Below the pieces are notes generated by a model. It saw only the letters and a list, made by a program, of their open reading frames with translations. It did no database searches and had not been told where the DNA came from. A program made the translations under genes and the position numbers. Shown piece after piece: positions 15,861 to 23,676 of a stretch of 31,170 nucleotides of DNA. This DNA is from a virus. The stretch spans positions 1 to 31,170 of the IMG/VR virus record IMGVR_UViG_3300032046_000140; one strand, written 5' to 3'. Positions within the stretch are counted from its first letter, which is position 1, and the number at the start of each line of letters is the position of its first letter.

Positions 15861-16706
15861 TTATTGTCCTTGTAAAATTGGCGATGGATAATTTAAGACA
15901 GTTTCTGCTGCCCAAGTCAAACCTGTATTATTTGCCCCATTATCAGGATTTCCATTATTTGCATTACCACTTAAATCCCAAGCAGTATCTAAATCTGCAC
16001 TAACTCCGTGGACACCTTCATTCATTGGCCAATATCCTTTTAGAGCAGTAGGTTGTATCATTAAAGGCATACCTTTAATTCTTGAAGATGCAAGTAGAGC
16101 AATTTGAGAAGCAGTTAAAACTACATTCCAGATAGCAACTTCGGATATTCTTCCATCAAATTCATCACCAGTAGTGGTCAAGCCGATAAGCAAATTTTCT
16201 GAGATATCTGAACTTCTGGTAAGAGTTGCATCTTGGCTTATTGAATAACTTGGCTCTGTTCCATCTATATAAATATGAGCATTTGCCGCAGTAGTAGAAC
16301 CATCATAGGTTACAAGAACATGATGCCAAACACTATTTGTAAAACTATTTAATGCAGTCGTTCTGAGTAAATCCGTTCCTGAAAAAGGTTGAGTAAACTC
16401 AAGAGAGTTTAATGAACCAGCACCTTCGCCATCTCCCCTGCTAAATATCCATCCTGAATTAGTTGCCCAATTTATTTTACTTACTATACATCCGTAACTA
16501 TCGCCACCAGCGGAATCTGTATTAACCCAAGCCGAAACCGTTATCCCTCCACCGCCCTGAGCAACTAAATTATCTAAAGAAGCAGCAGAACCACAATTTA
16601 CTTGGTCATCTGTGCCATCAAAATCTATTCCCGCCCAGCAATTATTTACGACGAACAATAAACTTAATAATATAACGGCAAAGTTTTTTAAGAAATACTT
16701 TAGCAT
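15861..16706 (-). CDS. LamG-like lectin with signal peptide
   Basis: A 281-residue protein with a hydrophobic signal sequence ending near Cys-Trp-Ala (residue 25). A concanavalin A-like/LamG domain follows (about 27-205): Phe-Asp-Gly-Thr-Asp-Asp-x-Val start, Val-Ser-Ala-Trp-Val strand, Trp-His-His-Val-Leu-Val-Thr-Tyr-Asp-Gly, and Phe-Asp-Gly-x-Ile-Ser-Glu-Val-Ala-Ile-Trp. The tail has Gly-Tyr-Trp-Pro-Met-Asn-Glu and Asp-Leu-Ser-Gly-Asn-Ala. LamG domains commonly bind glycans, and this one lies near glycan-modifying genes. GGGAG lies 8 bases before the ATG. The start overlaps the upstream gene by 65 bases in another frame. Confidence 0.82.
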   Translation of the reverse strand: MLKYFLKNFAVILLSLLFVVNNCWAGIDFDGTDDQVNCGSAASLDNLVAQGGGGITVSAWVNTDSAGGDSYGCIVSKINWATNSGWIFSRGDGEGAGSLNSLEFTQPFSGTDLLRTTALNSFTNSVWHHVLVTYDGSTTAANAHIYIDGTEPSYSISQDATLTRSSDISENLLIGLTTTGDEFDGRISEVAIWNVVLTASQIALLASSRIKGMPLMIQPTALKGYWPMNEGVHGVSADLDTAWDLSGNANNGNPDNGANNTGLTWAAETVLNYPSPILQGQ

Positions 16707-17040
16707 CTGCTAAACTCCCAATATTATCTATTGCATTATCTATTTTACTTAAGGTTATCCCGCTTAAAGCAGTATCCTGAATTTTACTTTCTAAATCTAA
16801 AATCCTTTTATTCTCTGCCTCTATCTGTGCCTGCAATTCTTCTTGGTCAAAGGCGTCTTTTTCTGTCTGCGTCATTTCCCTTACTATGCCATTGTCAACC
16901 TTGTAATATTTAGTAAGAGAATTAAATAAATCTCTTGGGATTTCAAGAATATTAGATAATCCTACAACAATAGATGGGTCAGCAGAATACCATTTCTGGA
17001 TTATTTTTCCTTGAGCATCATATTGGATATATTCTGGCAT
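16642..17040 (-). CDS. Fibre-associated small protein
   Basis: A 132-residue protein beginning with a beta segment, with Tyr-Tyr-Lys-Val-Asp-Asn-Gly followed by Met-Thr-Gln-Thr-Glu-Lys-Asp-Ala (about residues 45-65), then a helical Glu/Lys-rich coiled-coil segment (about 66-90) and a basic C-terminus. This arrangement is common in small phage proteins next to fibre genes and may be a fibre chaperone or assembly factor. AGGAG lies before the ATG. The last 22 codons overlap the LamG gene in a different frame. Confidence 0.6.
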   Translation of the reverse strand: MPEYIQYDAQGKIIQKWYSADPSIVVGLSNILEIPRDLFNSLTKYYKVDNGIVREMTQTEKDAFDQEELQAQIEAENKRILDLESKIQDTALSGITLSKIDNAIDNIGSLADAKVFLKKLCRYIIKFIVRRK

Positions 17041-17041
17041 A

Positions 17042-18793
17042 TTAACTCCTCGGTATTCTTAATCTAATTCCTACTAATCTGGCATCTGAAGTTAAATCAT
17101 CTGAAGCATTATTAGCATCCCGATTAAATCTTATCGTTACTACATCTCCAGCAGCAACACTATCCAAATTTGCTAAAGTAATAGTAGTTTGAATAAGACG
17201 GTTTGCTTCTGTAGTATTCACATCCTCACTTGCACTATTGGTTGTGCCGACTGCTTGCTCTGCCATTGTATCGGCATCTGCTTCTGTTGTAGCAGATACC
17301 CACATTTCCCAAACACAAGTTTCATTTGCTCCTGTATCATTAGCATACCACAATACATCTGCCAGCCAGTTACCTGAACCCATATCATCTGGCACAATAA
17401 AAGTAAAATAGAGTATTTCATCGGTAGAAGCATCAAAGTCTGCTACATAAAATCTGGGAGTGCCTGTTCCTGTAGACTCAATTATAGTTATTGCTGGCGG
17501 GTTATTATCATCCAGCACTGCACCTTGAGGAAGTAAAGTAAAATTATAATAATCTGGTATTGCGGCATCAAGGTCATCCATCACTGTCTGCACATCTGTT
17601 CCAGCTGAAAAAGCAAATTCGTCAAAAAGTCCTATCATATATCCACCACTATCCGTTGCTCCTGTAGTCTCATCTAAAGTTGTAGTTCCTATTCCAAATT
17701 TAGTTCCTGCATTAAGTGTCATCTGTCCACTTGTCCAGTTGATTGCCACATCAGTTCCTGATAAATCAAATGTCCAAGTGAAATTAGTAGAAGCACCAGC
17801 AGAAATAGTTTGTCCAGATATTTCGGTTAAGTCTAAAGTTGGGGTATAAGTAGAACCTGCACCAGAGGCAGTTCCATCTATACCCGTTCCATCCGCTACG
17901 GTTCCTACATAATTTGAGATTGTTGCTTGTTTGTTATTGAAAGTATTCCAATCCGTTGACCATAAGTAACCATTTGTAGTCGTATCTGCTTTAGGGATGG
18001 CTATTGTTAAAGTCGCCCCTTCACTTCCTGCCGCACCGCCTGTTAAAGGGCTTGTAGTAGCCACAGAAGCCACATAATTGCCCGATGTATAGGTAGTTAA
18101 GGCAATATCATTACCAGTCCAAGATTTGCCTACTGAAGTCGTCCAGTAACCTACCGTAGAGTGGTCGCCCCAGCCATAGGCAGTATTCCAGTTAGATGAA
18201 TTATCGGTAATGGTAGTCCAAGTGCCTGATGAGACTTTGCCTAATCCTGTCCAAGCAGAGGTATCTAACCCAAAACCGCCTACTGTATTGCCAATAGCAT
18301 TACCTGCCCAAGTAAGACCTGAAGATGACCAAGTAACAGTCCAGACATTTGAACCTGCTGATGTAGAATTACCGCCCGCACCTTTCAAGGTTACGGTTTC
18401 TGCTGTATCACCTACTAAAAATGGAGTTCCACTATCACCTGCGGCTGTCCAAGAATTGCCACCTGCAGCAGTAGAATTTATAGTAAGTGTATTTCCTGTA
18501 ATTGAGGTAGTGACATTTGTCCCGCCTGCGATGGTAAAAGTTTCAGCAGTATCACCAATTAAAACAGAACCAGTGTCAGCAGCGGCTGTCCAGTTGTTGC
18601 CACCAGCACCAAGAGTTTCTATTTTATCATATAAGGATTTTTTTGAAGCGGCGTGCACAGTATCTACACTCCAAGCCACTCCATAAGTATCATCAACAAC
18701 TTCAGTAGGAAATTTTCTATATAATAGAGAATCTGTGGCAAAGCAAGTTGAGGTAAGGAAAAGGAGAGATAAAGTTAGGATAAGTTTTTTCAT
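17042..18793 (-). CDS. Large tail-fibre-like protein with signal peptide
   Basis: A 583-residue protein with a Sec signal (Met-Lys-Lys, hydrophobic core, cleavage after Cys-Phe-Ala near residue 19). A long Thr/Ser/Gly-rich repeat region follows with phage fibre motifs: Gly-Asp-Thr-Ala-Glu-Thr repeats, Tyr-Gly-Trp-Gly-Asp-His-Ser and Thr-Thr-Asn-Gly-Tyr-Leu. The C-terminal part (about 430-583) looks like a compact beta-sandwich, possibly the binding head. The ATG at 18793 is chosen because it puts the signal at the N-terminus; TTG at 18817 would add eight residues. It is the largest of the adhesin genes between capsid and connector. Confidence 0.75.
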   Translation of the reverse strand: MKKLILTLSLLFLTSTCFATDSLLYRKFPTEVVDDTYGVAWSVDTVHAASKKSLYDKIETLGAGGNNWTAAADTGSVLIGDTAETFTIAGGTNVTTSITGNTLTINSTAAGGNSWTAAGDSGTPFLVGDTAETVTLKGAGGNSTSAGSNVWTVTWSSSGLTWAGNAIGNTVGGFGLDTSAWTGLGKVSSGTWTTITDNSSNWNTAYGWGDHSTVGYWTTSVGKSWTGNDIALTTYTSGNYVASVATTSPLTGGAAGSEGATLTIAIPKADTTTNGYLWSTDWNTFNNKQATISNYVGTVADGTGIDGTASGAGSTYTPTLDLTEISGQTISAGASTNFTWTFDLSGTDVAINWTSGQMTLNAGTKFGIGTTTLDETTGATDSGGYMIGLFDEFAFSAGTDVQTVMDDLDAAIPDYYNFTLLPQGAVLDDNNPPAITIIESTGTGTPRFYVADFDASTDEILYFTFIVPDDMGSGNWLADVLWYANDTGANETCVWEMWVSATTEADADTMAEQAVGTTNSASEDVNTTEANRLIQTTITLANLDSVAAGDVVTIRFNRDANNASDDLTSDARLVGIRLRIPRS

Positions 18794-18838
18794 TGTAATT
18801 TTTGTTCCCTGCGCCAAATCAAAATCTTCCTATGTATC

Positions 18839-19129
18839 TTAGTCATCTGGCGTCTTGACAATTTCCGTCTTATCATTAAAAACCACCTTATCTTTTTGAA
18901 TATCAGTTATAACTTTTCCATCAACCATCTGACCGATAGAATAAAACTTACTATAAATTAAATTACCACAGTCAACTTTTATATACGCAAGAGCCGACTT
19001 TTTATGGTCATAACCATTAGGAAATAATGTCAGGCGCAAAATCAAAAGACACAGCATAGCCGAAGTAATGGTAAAGTAGCCAATCCTTCGTTTAACCAAA
19101 CCGTTGGCACTATTGCTGGTCTTTTGCAT
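18839..19129 (-). CDS. Single-pass membrane protein, GspC/PilP-like tail domain
   Basis: A 96-residue protein with a basic N-terminus, one transmembrane helix (about residues 15-37) and a 55-residue exported-side domain. That domain carries a pattern like Ile-Gly-Gln-x-x-x-Gly-x-x-Ile-x-Asp-Ile-x-Lys-Asp-x-Val-Val-Phe. This spacing recalls the beta HR domain of GspC or PilP in secretion and pilus systems, but it is too short to be sure. Start ambiguous: TTG at 19138 has AAGGAG 4 bases upstream, ATG at 19129 is more standard. It ends the sugar-gene run just before the fibre genes. Confidence 0.5.
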   Translation of the reverse strand: MQKTSNSANGLVKRRIGYFTITSAMLCLLILRLTLFPNGYDHKKSALAYIKVDCGNLIYSKFYSIGQMVDGKVITDIQKDKVVFNDKTEIVKTPDD

Positions 19130-20222
19130 ATTCTTCAATTATCTCCTTTAACCGTAAAGCGCTTTTTTCCCAAGTAAACTTGGAGTGCATTCTATCACTG
19201 GCCTTCTTGGCCTTATTCAGCGCCTCTTGGTAATGATTTAAAACATAAATAACTTTCTCAACAAAATCTTTAGTATCAGGTATCTTTAATTCAACAACAA
19301 GATTATCATAATTAGTCAAGGTATCTTTGGTGGTATTATATTTAAGTGTGTAACCTACCTCATCATCAAAAAAATCCTTACAACCAGTATAATCAATCCC
19401 GATACAAGGGCAACCAGTAGCCATCGCCTCGCCCAAAGGTAAACCCCATCCCTCGCCTAAAGATGGAAAGACAAACAAATGTGCCGAATAATACAAATTC
19501 CTGACATCCTCATAAGGCAAACGCCTTGTATCAAATATAATATTCTTATATTTGCCATATTCCCTGTAAGTATTGAATAATTTAGGAGTAGGTATTTTAT
19601 TCAATATTCTTACCAAAGAGATTAATTTGCCTTTCTCATAGCAGATATTCTTCCAATGTTTGAAAAAATATTTAATGGCATATCCCCAAGTGGATTTAGA
19701 CATTGTAGTCTTAAGGTATATTTCTACTTTAGGAAACTGTTCAACTATCTTGATTAGTTCCTGCACAAATATATACCCCTTGCGCGGATTGGGCGCACCA
19801 AGCCAAAGTATCCTGAATTTCTCATTGCCCTGTGGAAGTTTTCTTTCTTTATAAGGATAAAGTTCCGGCTCAATACCTTCCCAGCAGACATATACCTTTT
19901 TATTGTAATTCTTCTTAAATACATCCCTGCAATATGAACTTGGGACTATCAGCATATCCGCATATTTCAATCTCTTGATATAGGATACTGGTAACTCATC
20001 AAACTCCCACATTGAAAATAGGATATTTATTTTGTCCTTCAACGGATAGAAATGGTCGGCTGGATTTATATGCAAAACCAGTTTAGCGTTCTCATCCAAG
20101 TCAAAATATTTCTCCGAATATTTCTTGAGCATTCTGCTATGTGTGGCATAACCCAAGATGTTACCATAGGGATTTTTGATATTGGTAAACCAGTGCAATT
20201 TTATCTTTCCGTTTTCGCTCAT
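19110..20222 (-). CDS. Glycosyltransferase family 4 (GT-B)
   Basis: A 370-residue GT-B enzyme. The N-terminal domain has Ile-Val-Pro-Ser near 92. The C-terminal Rossmann half has Leu-Gly-Ala-x-Asn-x-Arg-Lys-Gly (141-149) and the donor-binding E-x7-E motif (E257 and E265) within Gly-Glu-Gly-Trp-Gly-Leu-Pro. These are hallmarks of retaining GT4 enzymes using nucleotide-sugar donors. It begins with an ATGA overlap on the 45-residue zinc ribbon gene. In a phage late operon it could transfer sugar to a fibre, capsid or host envelope glycan. The sugar and acceptor cannot be read from sequence. Confidence 0.88.
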   Translation of the reverse strand: MSENGKIKLHWFTNIKNPYGNILGYATHSRMLKKYSEKYFDLDENAKLVLHINPADHFYPLKDKINILFSMWEFDELPVSYIKRLKYADMLIVPSSYCRDVFKKNYNKKVYVCWEGIEPELYPYKERKLPQGNEKFRILWLGAPNPRKGYIFVQELIKIVEQFPKVEIYLKTTMSKSTWGYAIKYFFKHWKNICYEKGKLISLVRILNKIPTPKLFNTYREYGKYKNIIFDTRRLPYEDVRNLYYSAHLFVFPSLGEGWGLPLGEAMATGCPCIGIDYTGCKDFFDDEVGYTLKYNTTKDTLTNYDNLVVELKIPDTKDFVEKVIYVLNHYQEALNKAKKASDRMHSKFTWEKSALRLKEIIEEYAKDQQ

Positions 20223-20356
20223 TTTGTCATTAAACCGCCTTTAACTAATTTCATTTCTACATAACATTTCTGGCATTTAGGTATCGGTTCTCTGGCGCTC
20301 ACTTTAACCTCGTCCCCACAAACAGGACATTTATAAATTGACTTTGTGGTCATCAT
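20219..20356 (-). CDS. Small zinc-ribbon protein (45 aa)
   Basis: A 45-residue reading frame that fills the gap between two sugar genes. Its first ATG overlaps the preceding TGA (ATGATGA), and its TGA overlaps the ATG of the glycosyltransferase. It has C10-x2-C13 and C28-x2-C31, a standard zinc ribbon with a 14-residue loop. The four-base couplings on both sides and intact cysteine pairs make it a credible gene. The function is unknown; it may bind nucleic acid or a partner protein. Confidence 0.65.
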   Translation of the reverse strand: MMTTKSIYKCPVCGDEVKVSAREPIPKCQKCYVEMKLVKGGLMTK

Positions 20357-21102
20357 AGACACCACCTTTTACATCCGCCAAAATGAAACATCATAATTTC
20401 TTCATTAGTAATGGTATTTATTAATGCACCGTTTTCTTCCATCTTAATGTTTGGCTTGGGAGAGTGCATTGCCCTCATCCCTGCATATAATCTGTCACCT
20501 TCTCTCCATTCCCTAAACTCAACCCTTAACTTACCATTTGTCCTTGCCGCAATTACTGCCCTTGTAAACTGTATTTCATCAAAGGCTGAATAATGAGTGC
20601 CTCTTAATATAGTTTCCCAGTCAGACACATTCTTAAATAAATTATTCACTTCTGGAATATTCCTCAACAGAGAAAATATTCCATTCATCTGTTCAGGGTC
20701 ATTGCCAAAGATGTCAAGGTCATTTAAAAATTCATCAGTAACAAAATGGCTCAACCGGCCATAAATAACATCATTATTGGTGTATCCCCAAAAATCGTAT
20801 CCTAGAATTAAGTCCTCAAATATAAGTCCAAAAGCTGGATGGAATTCACTTATCGCGCGACCGTCAATTCTTTGTTTGCCGATTAAATCTACTTCTATAT
20901 CTAGTTTATCTTTTATTCTACGTTCCAATTCTGTTCTGGTCATAGAAACAACTTTTACATTACCACCACCTTGTATCTCTTGGTCAGTAATAATAATCCA
21001 ATCCCAACCATCTTTGGCTTGCATATTACAGTTAGCGATATATTTATCCATCCAATCATATTGCCTATTGAATATATCCAATAAGAATATCTTTTTTAAC
21101 AT
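20353..21102 (-). CDS. DUF6625-like putative glycosyltransferase
   Basis: A 249-residue protein with a GT-A-like beginning (hydrophobic strand Ile-Phe-Leu-Leu-Asp, then Ile-Ile-Ile-Thr-Asp near 36-40) and a Trp-Gly-Tyr-Thr-Asn-Asn-Asp motif (105-111). That motif occupies the place of the metal-binding DxD in related sugar-transfer proteins of bacterial polysaccharide clusters. The canonical DxD is replaced by Asn-Asn-Asp here, which may reduce or alter catalysis. ATG at 21102 is preferred over the GTG two codons earlier, because GGAG lies 5 bases upstream. It overlaps the deacetylase gene by 7 bases. Family name is from memory of the pattern, not a search. Confidence 0.65.
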   Translation of the reverse strand: MLKKIFLLDIFNRQYDWMDKYIANCNMQAKDGWDWIIITDQEIQGGGNVKVVSMTRTELERRIKDKLDIEVDLIGKQRIDGRAISEFHPAFGLIFEDLILGYDFWGYTNNDVIYGRLSHFVTDEFLNDLDIFGNDPEQMNGIFSLLRNIPEVNNLFKNVSDWETILRGTHYSAFDEIQFTRAVIAARTNGKLRVEFREWREGDRLYAGMRAMHSPKPNIKMEENGALINTITNEEIMMFHFGGCKRWCL

Positions 21103-21626
21103 AGCCACTCCGATTTATTTTTGACAGCCGCAAAATGTGGCTCACTCATTTTTAATTGTGTCTTGTATTCTGCCAATGCCTTATTCTTCAATTCAATTTC
21201 CTCTTGGGTAGGGATTACCTCTTTTATGCCTCTTGCGAATAATTCTTCTTTTGTATATGTAGAATAATAAATTACATTAGCCCTGAATAATTCTTTCGCT
21301 ACTTTGTTGACTATATCGTGCGCCTGATGACCACCCTGCAAGGCCGGTGCATAAACTACCTCTGGATTAATATATTTCAATCTTTCATAAAGCAAGTTTT
21401 CTGTAAGGTCTACATCCCTGATACCCATAAACATTACCGACGCACCTAGTATGGCCATCGCCCTGATACTTTCCCTACGGCGTTCAAGCCAATCTGTTTT
21501 AACTCCATAAATAGTCTGATTAAAACCATCCGTAATTATTATCACTAAAGGTTTTTCTCTGATGATTGTATAGGCACAAAATAAGCATTCATCGTCATTG
21601 TGGGGTGCCAAAACTACTTTAAACAT
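21096..21626 (-). CDS. PIG-L (LmbE-like) deacetylase
   Basis: A 176-residue protein with the PIG-L zinc motif Pro-His-Asn-Asp-Asp-Glu (residues 8-13) and the second metal site H100-x2-H103-Asp. These enzymes remove acetyl groups from N-acetylated sugars such as GlcNAc derivatives using Zn2+. ATG at 21626 was chosen because AGGA lies 6 bases upstream and it places the first strand at the terminus. It overlaps the epimerase gene by 8 bases. Length is short but both metal motifs are intact. It suggests that an amino sugar is made or modified by this gene set. Confidence 0.87.
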   Translation of the reverse strand: MFKVVLAPHNDDECLFCAYTIIREKPLVIIITDGFNQTIYGVKTDWLERRRESIRAMAILGASVMFMGIRDVDLTENLLYERLKYINPEVVYAPALQGGHQAHDIVNKVAKELFRANVIYYSTYTKEELFARGIKEVIPTQEEIELKNKALAEYKTQLKMSEPHFAAVKNKSEWLC

Positions 21627-22386
21627 CAATTGTCCTTTTATAATAATCAAGCGTGCGTTTCATTCCTTCCTCAAATCCTATGCCTGTTACTACATTCCGC
21701 GCCTTAGTAATATACTGATCGCATTGGCGTTCGCCTACATATACAGGTGACTTGGTATAGCCCAGATAACCAGCCATAAATTTGAATAATTCATTGATAG
21801 ATACTAACTTGCCATATCCTACATCCACAAGGCCAGTCACCTCTGAAAAGGCCAGCCTAATCAGCATATCAACTGCATCCTCTATATAAACATAATCCCT
21901 TTTGGCCGTGCCATCCCCGACTATCTCAATATCTTCATTGTGCAACATTTTTTTGGCAAATTCATAAACTACATGACTTTTAAATCCTTCACCAAACAGA
22001 TTGAACAGTTTTACATTGATGCTGTTTGGAAAATAATCTGTTATAATTTCGCCTAATTTCTTGCTCAAACCATAAGGACTAACACAAGGATCACTAATGC
22101 AACTTGCCACATTGACTAATCTCGCGCCCTTATACATATCAAATATCCTGTAAGTTCCCCAGACATTGACATTAAAATAAATCTCTGGGTTTTTGATGCT
22201 TTCCGGCACGCTGGTCAAGGCCGCACAATGTATTACCATATCAATATCAAACTCTTTTGTATAAAAGAAAATATTTCTACCTAATTTTAAATCTAAACCG
22301 AAAATGAAATGTTCATTGGATTGTGTTAATTTTTTAACAATTGCCTTACCTACAAATCCTTCACTACCAGTAATTAATATCTTCAT
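21619..22386 (-). CDS. NAD(P)-dependent sugar epimerase/dehydratase (SDR)
   Basis: A 255-residue extended-type short-chain dehydrogenase. It has the Rossmann motif G7-x2-G10-x2-G13, Cys-Ala-Ala-Leu-Thr after strand 4, and catalytic S95 with Y105-x3-K109, then Arg-Asp-Tyr-Val-Tyr and Glu-Asp-Ala-Val near 165-175. This family epimerises or dehydrates nucleotide sugars (UDP-glucose 4-epimerase and GDP-mannose dehydratase relatives). It is shorter than a typical 310-340-residue member, so it may be a compact variant with a reduced substrate lobe. ATGA overlap with the methyltransferase-like gene before it. Confidence 0.88.
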   Translation of the reverse strand: MKILITGSEGFVGKAIVKKLTQSNEHFIFGLDLKLGRNIFFYTKEFDIDMVIHCAALTSVPESIKNPEIYFNVNVWGTYRIFDMYKGARLVNVASCISDPCVSPYGLSKKLGEIITDYFPNSINVKLFNLFGEGFKSHVVYEFAKKMLHNEDIEIVGDGTAKRDYVYIEDAVDMLIRLAFSEVTGLVDVGYGKLVSINELFKFMAGYLGYTKSPVYVGERQCDQYITKARNVVTGIGFEEGMKRTLDYYKRTIDV

Positions 22387-22847
22387 TGTATAAATATGGT
22401 AGCCTTCTGCCCCTGATTATTTGGTATTGTATATAATACGCTTTTATAATCAGCCATATCAAATATAGCCTTATAGCGTTCACGCTCACTATCATCAAGC
22501 ATAATAGGTTTACCTAATTTAATTGCCTCGCCAAAACATCTTACCCTTTCTCTGCCGTCAATAATAATGAAATCCGCACCTGCGGTATTGTGAATATGCT
22601 TAAAATATCTTTCGTCAGTCAGGGGATATAAATTAAAATCTATATTGAATAAATGCAATTCATTTGCTATCGCCTTAATCTTGTCATGCCATTCCTGCGT
22701 ATGTTCCATAGTAATGACTTGTCCTACTCTCTCCGCAAGCCAGATGGTAGAGTAGCCTGTTCCCCATTCAAAGATGGTATAATTTTTATTCAGGATTTTT
22801 TCTATTTCTGCTATCGTATTAGGCGACCAGTCGGGCTTGTATTCCAT
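22383..22847 (-). CDS. Small Rossmann methyltransferase-like protein
   Basis: A 154-residue protein with a SAM-binding type motif, Glu-Trp-Gly-Thr-Gly-Tyr-Ser-Thr (27-34), an acidic strand end Met-Glu-His (48-50), and Ile-Ile-Ile-Asp-Gly-Arg (94-99). This arrangement matches compact class I methyltransferase-fold proteins found in glycan clusters. GGGAG lies 8 bases upstream of the ATG. The first 29 bases overlap the previous gene. It may methylate a sugar, but the short length leaves room for a non-catalytic role. Confidence 0.72.
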   Translation of the reverse strand: MEYKPDWSPNTIAEIEKILNKNYTIFEWGTGYSTIWLAERVGQVITMEHTQEWHDKIKAIANELHLFNIDFNLYPLTDERYFKHIHNTAGADFIIIDGRERVRCFGEAIKLGKPIMLDDSERERYKAIFDMADYKSVLYTIPNNQGQKATIFIQ

Positions 22848-23676
22848 CTATAATCTCCCAAAAGATTTTGTTACGATTACGCAAAAATTCTAACATCCCT
22901 GCCTCACCAGAATTGAACCATTCCTCTGTGGTATGCTGAATTTTATCATTGGTGATTATCTCCCTGCCCATAAGTTTCATTTCGGTAACCATACGGCAGG
23001 ATACATCATAACCATTAGGTAAATAAACTATGCCCTTGCACTTAGCCATCTCTGCCAGAGATTGTTCATAAGGCAGGCCTGCTATTTCAACATATTCCAA
23101 CCCATTTTCCTCACAATAAACTATTGCTTCCTTATAACCCTTCACCCAAGCTCCTGCCTTTAAAATAAAATATTTATTAGTCTGCGGAATATCCTTAAAT
23201 GAAAGTATCAAATCAAGTTGTTTATCGGAGAACACTCCGCCCATAATCTCCGAAGGCATTGTTTTCAGTTCAGGGAATATCCTGCAATATTCATTCCTTT
23301 GCCTGATTGACTTCCAGAACAAATATTCTGCTCCAAGCATAAGTTTTATTACCGGTATTGAATAACCTTGCGGACAATCACACTTGCCTTTCATAAAGTT
23401 ATGCAAATGAATTGACCTATATACGCAGTATTTATAATCGCATTCCTCAATTACATATTGGCAATATTTGGCAAGTTCAGGCATTATCGTCTTGTCCATA
23501 TTATAAAAGTTGCCAATTACAAGAAAATCATCTTCCCTTAATTGGCTTAATTTCAATTCATTTGATTTTATTTTTTTGTAAGGATAGGGACAGGTATCAA
23601 TATGCACCTGAATTGACAACTCTGAACCACCTATATATTTATCTGCAAAATTATCAGCCACAAAGATTATTCTCAT
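22819..23676 (-). CDS. Putative GT-B glycosyltransferase
   Basis: A 285-residue protein with an N-terminal nucleotide-sugar-type motif, Gly-Gly-Ser-Glu-Leu-Ser (16-21), a Cys-rich central region (about 70-105), and a C-terminal half resembling the donor-binding part of GT-B enzymes. There Pro-Asn-Gly-Tyr-Asp is followed by Glu-Met-Lys-Leu-Met-Gly (about 227-243). The usual E-x7-E is not clear, so catalytic activity is uncertain. It has ATGA coupling to the upstream methyltransferase gene. Confidence 0.65.
   Translation of the reverse strand: MRIIFVADNFADKYIGGSELSIQVHIDTCPYPYKKIKSNELKLSQLREDDFLVIGNFYNMDKTIMPELAKYCQYVIEECDYKYCVYRSIHLHNFMKGKCDCPQGYSIPVIKLMLGAEYLFWKSIRQRNEYCRIFPELKTMPSEIMGGVFSDKQLDLILSFKDIPQTNKYFILKAGAWVKGYKEAIVYCEENGLEYVEIAGLPYEQSLAEMAKCKGIVYLPNGYDVSCRMVTEMKLMGREIITNDKIQHTTEEWFNSGEAGMLEFLRNRNKIFWEIIDGIQARLVA

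Noticed and set aside
16683-16689. Second A-AAA-AAC heptamer at the overlap of the small fibre protein and the LamG gene
   Set aside because: It is in the register of the LamG frame, so a -1 slip would truncate LamG after a few codons rather than fuse the genes; LamG has its own GGGAG and start.
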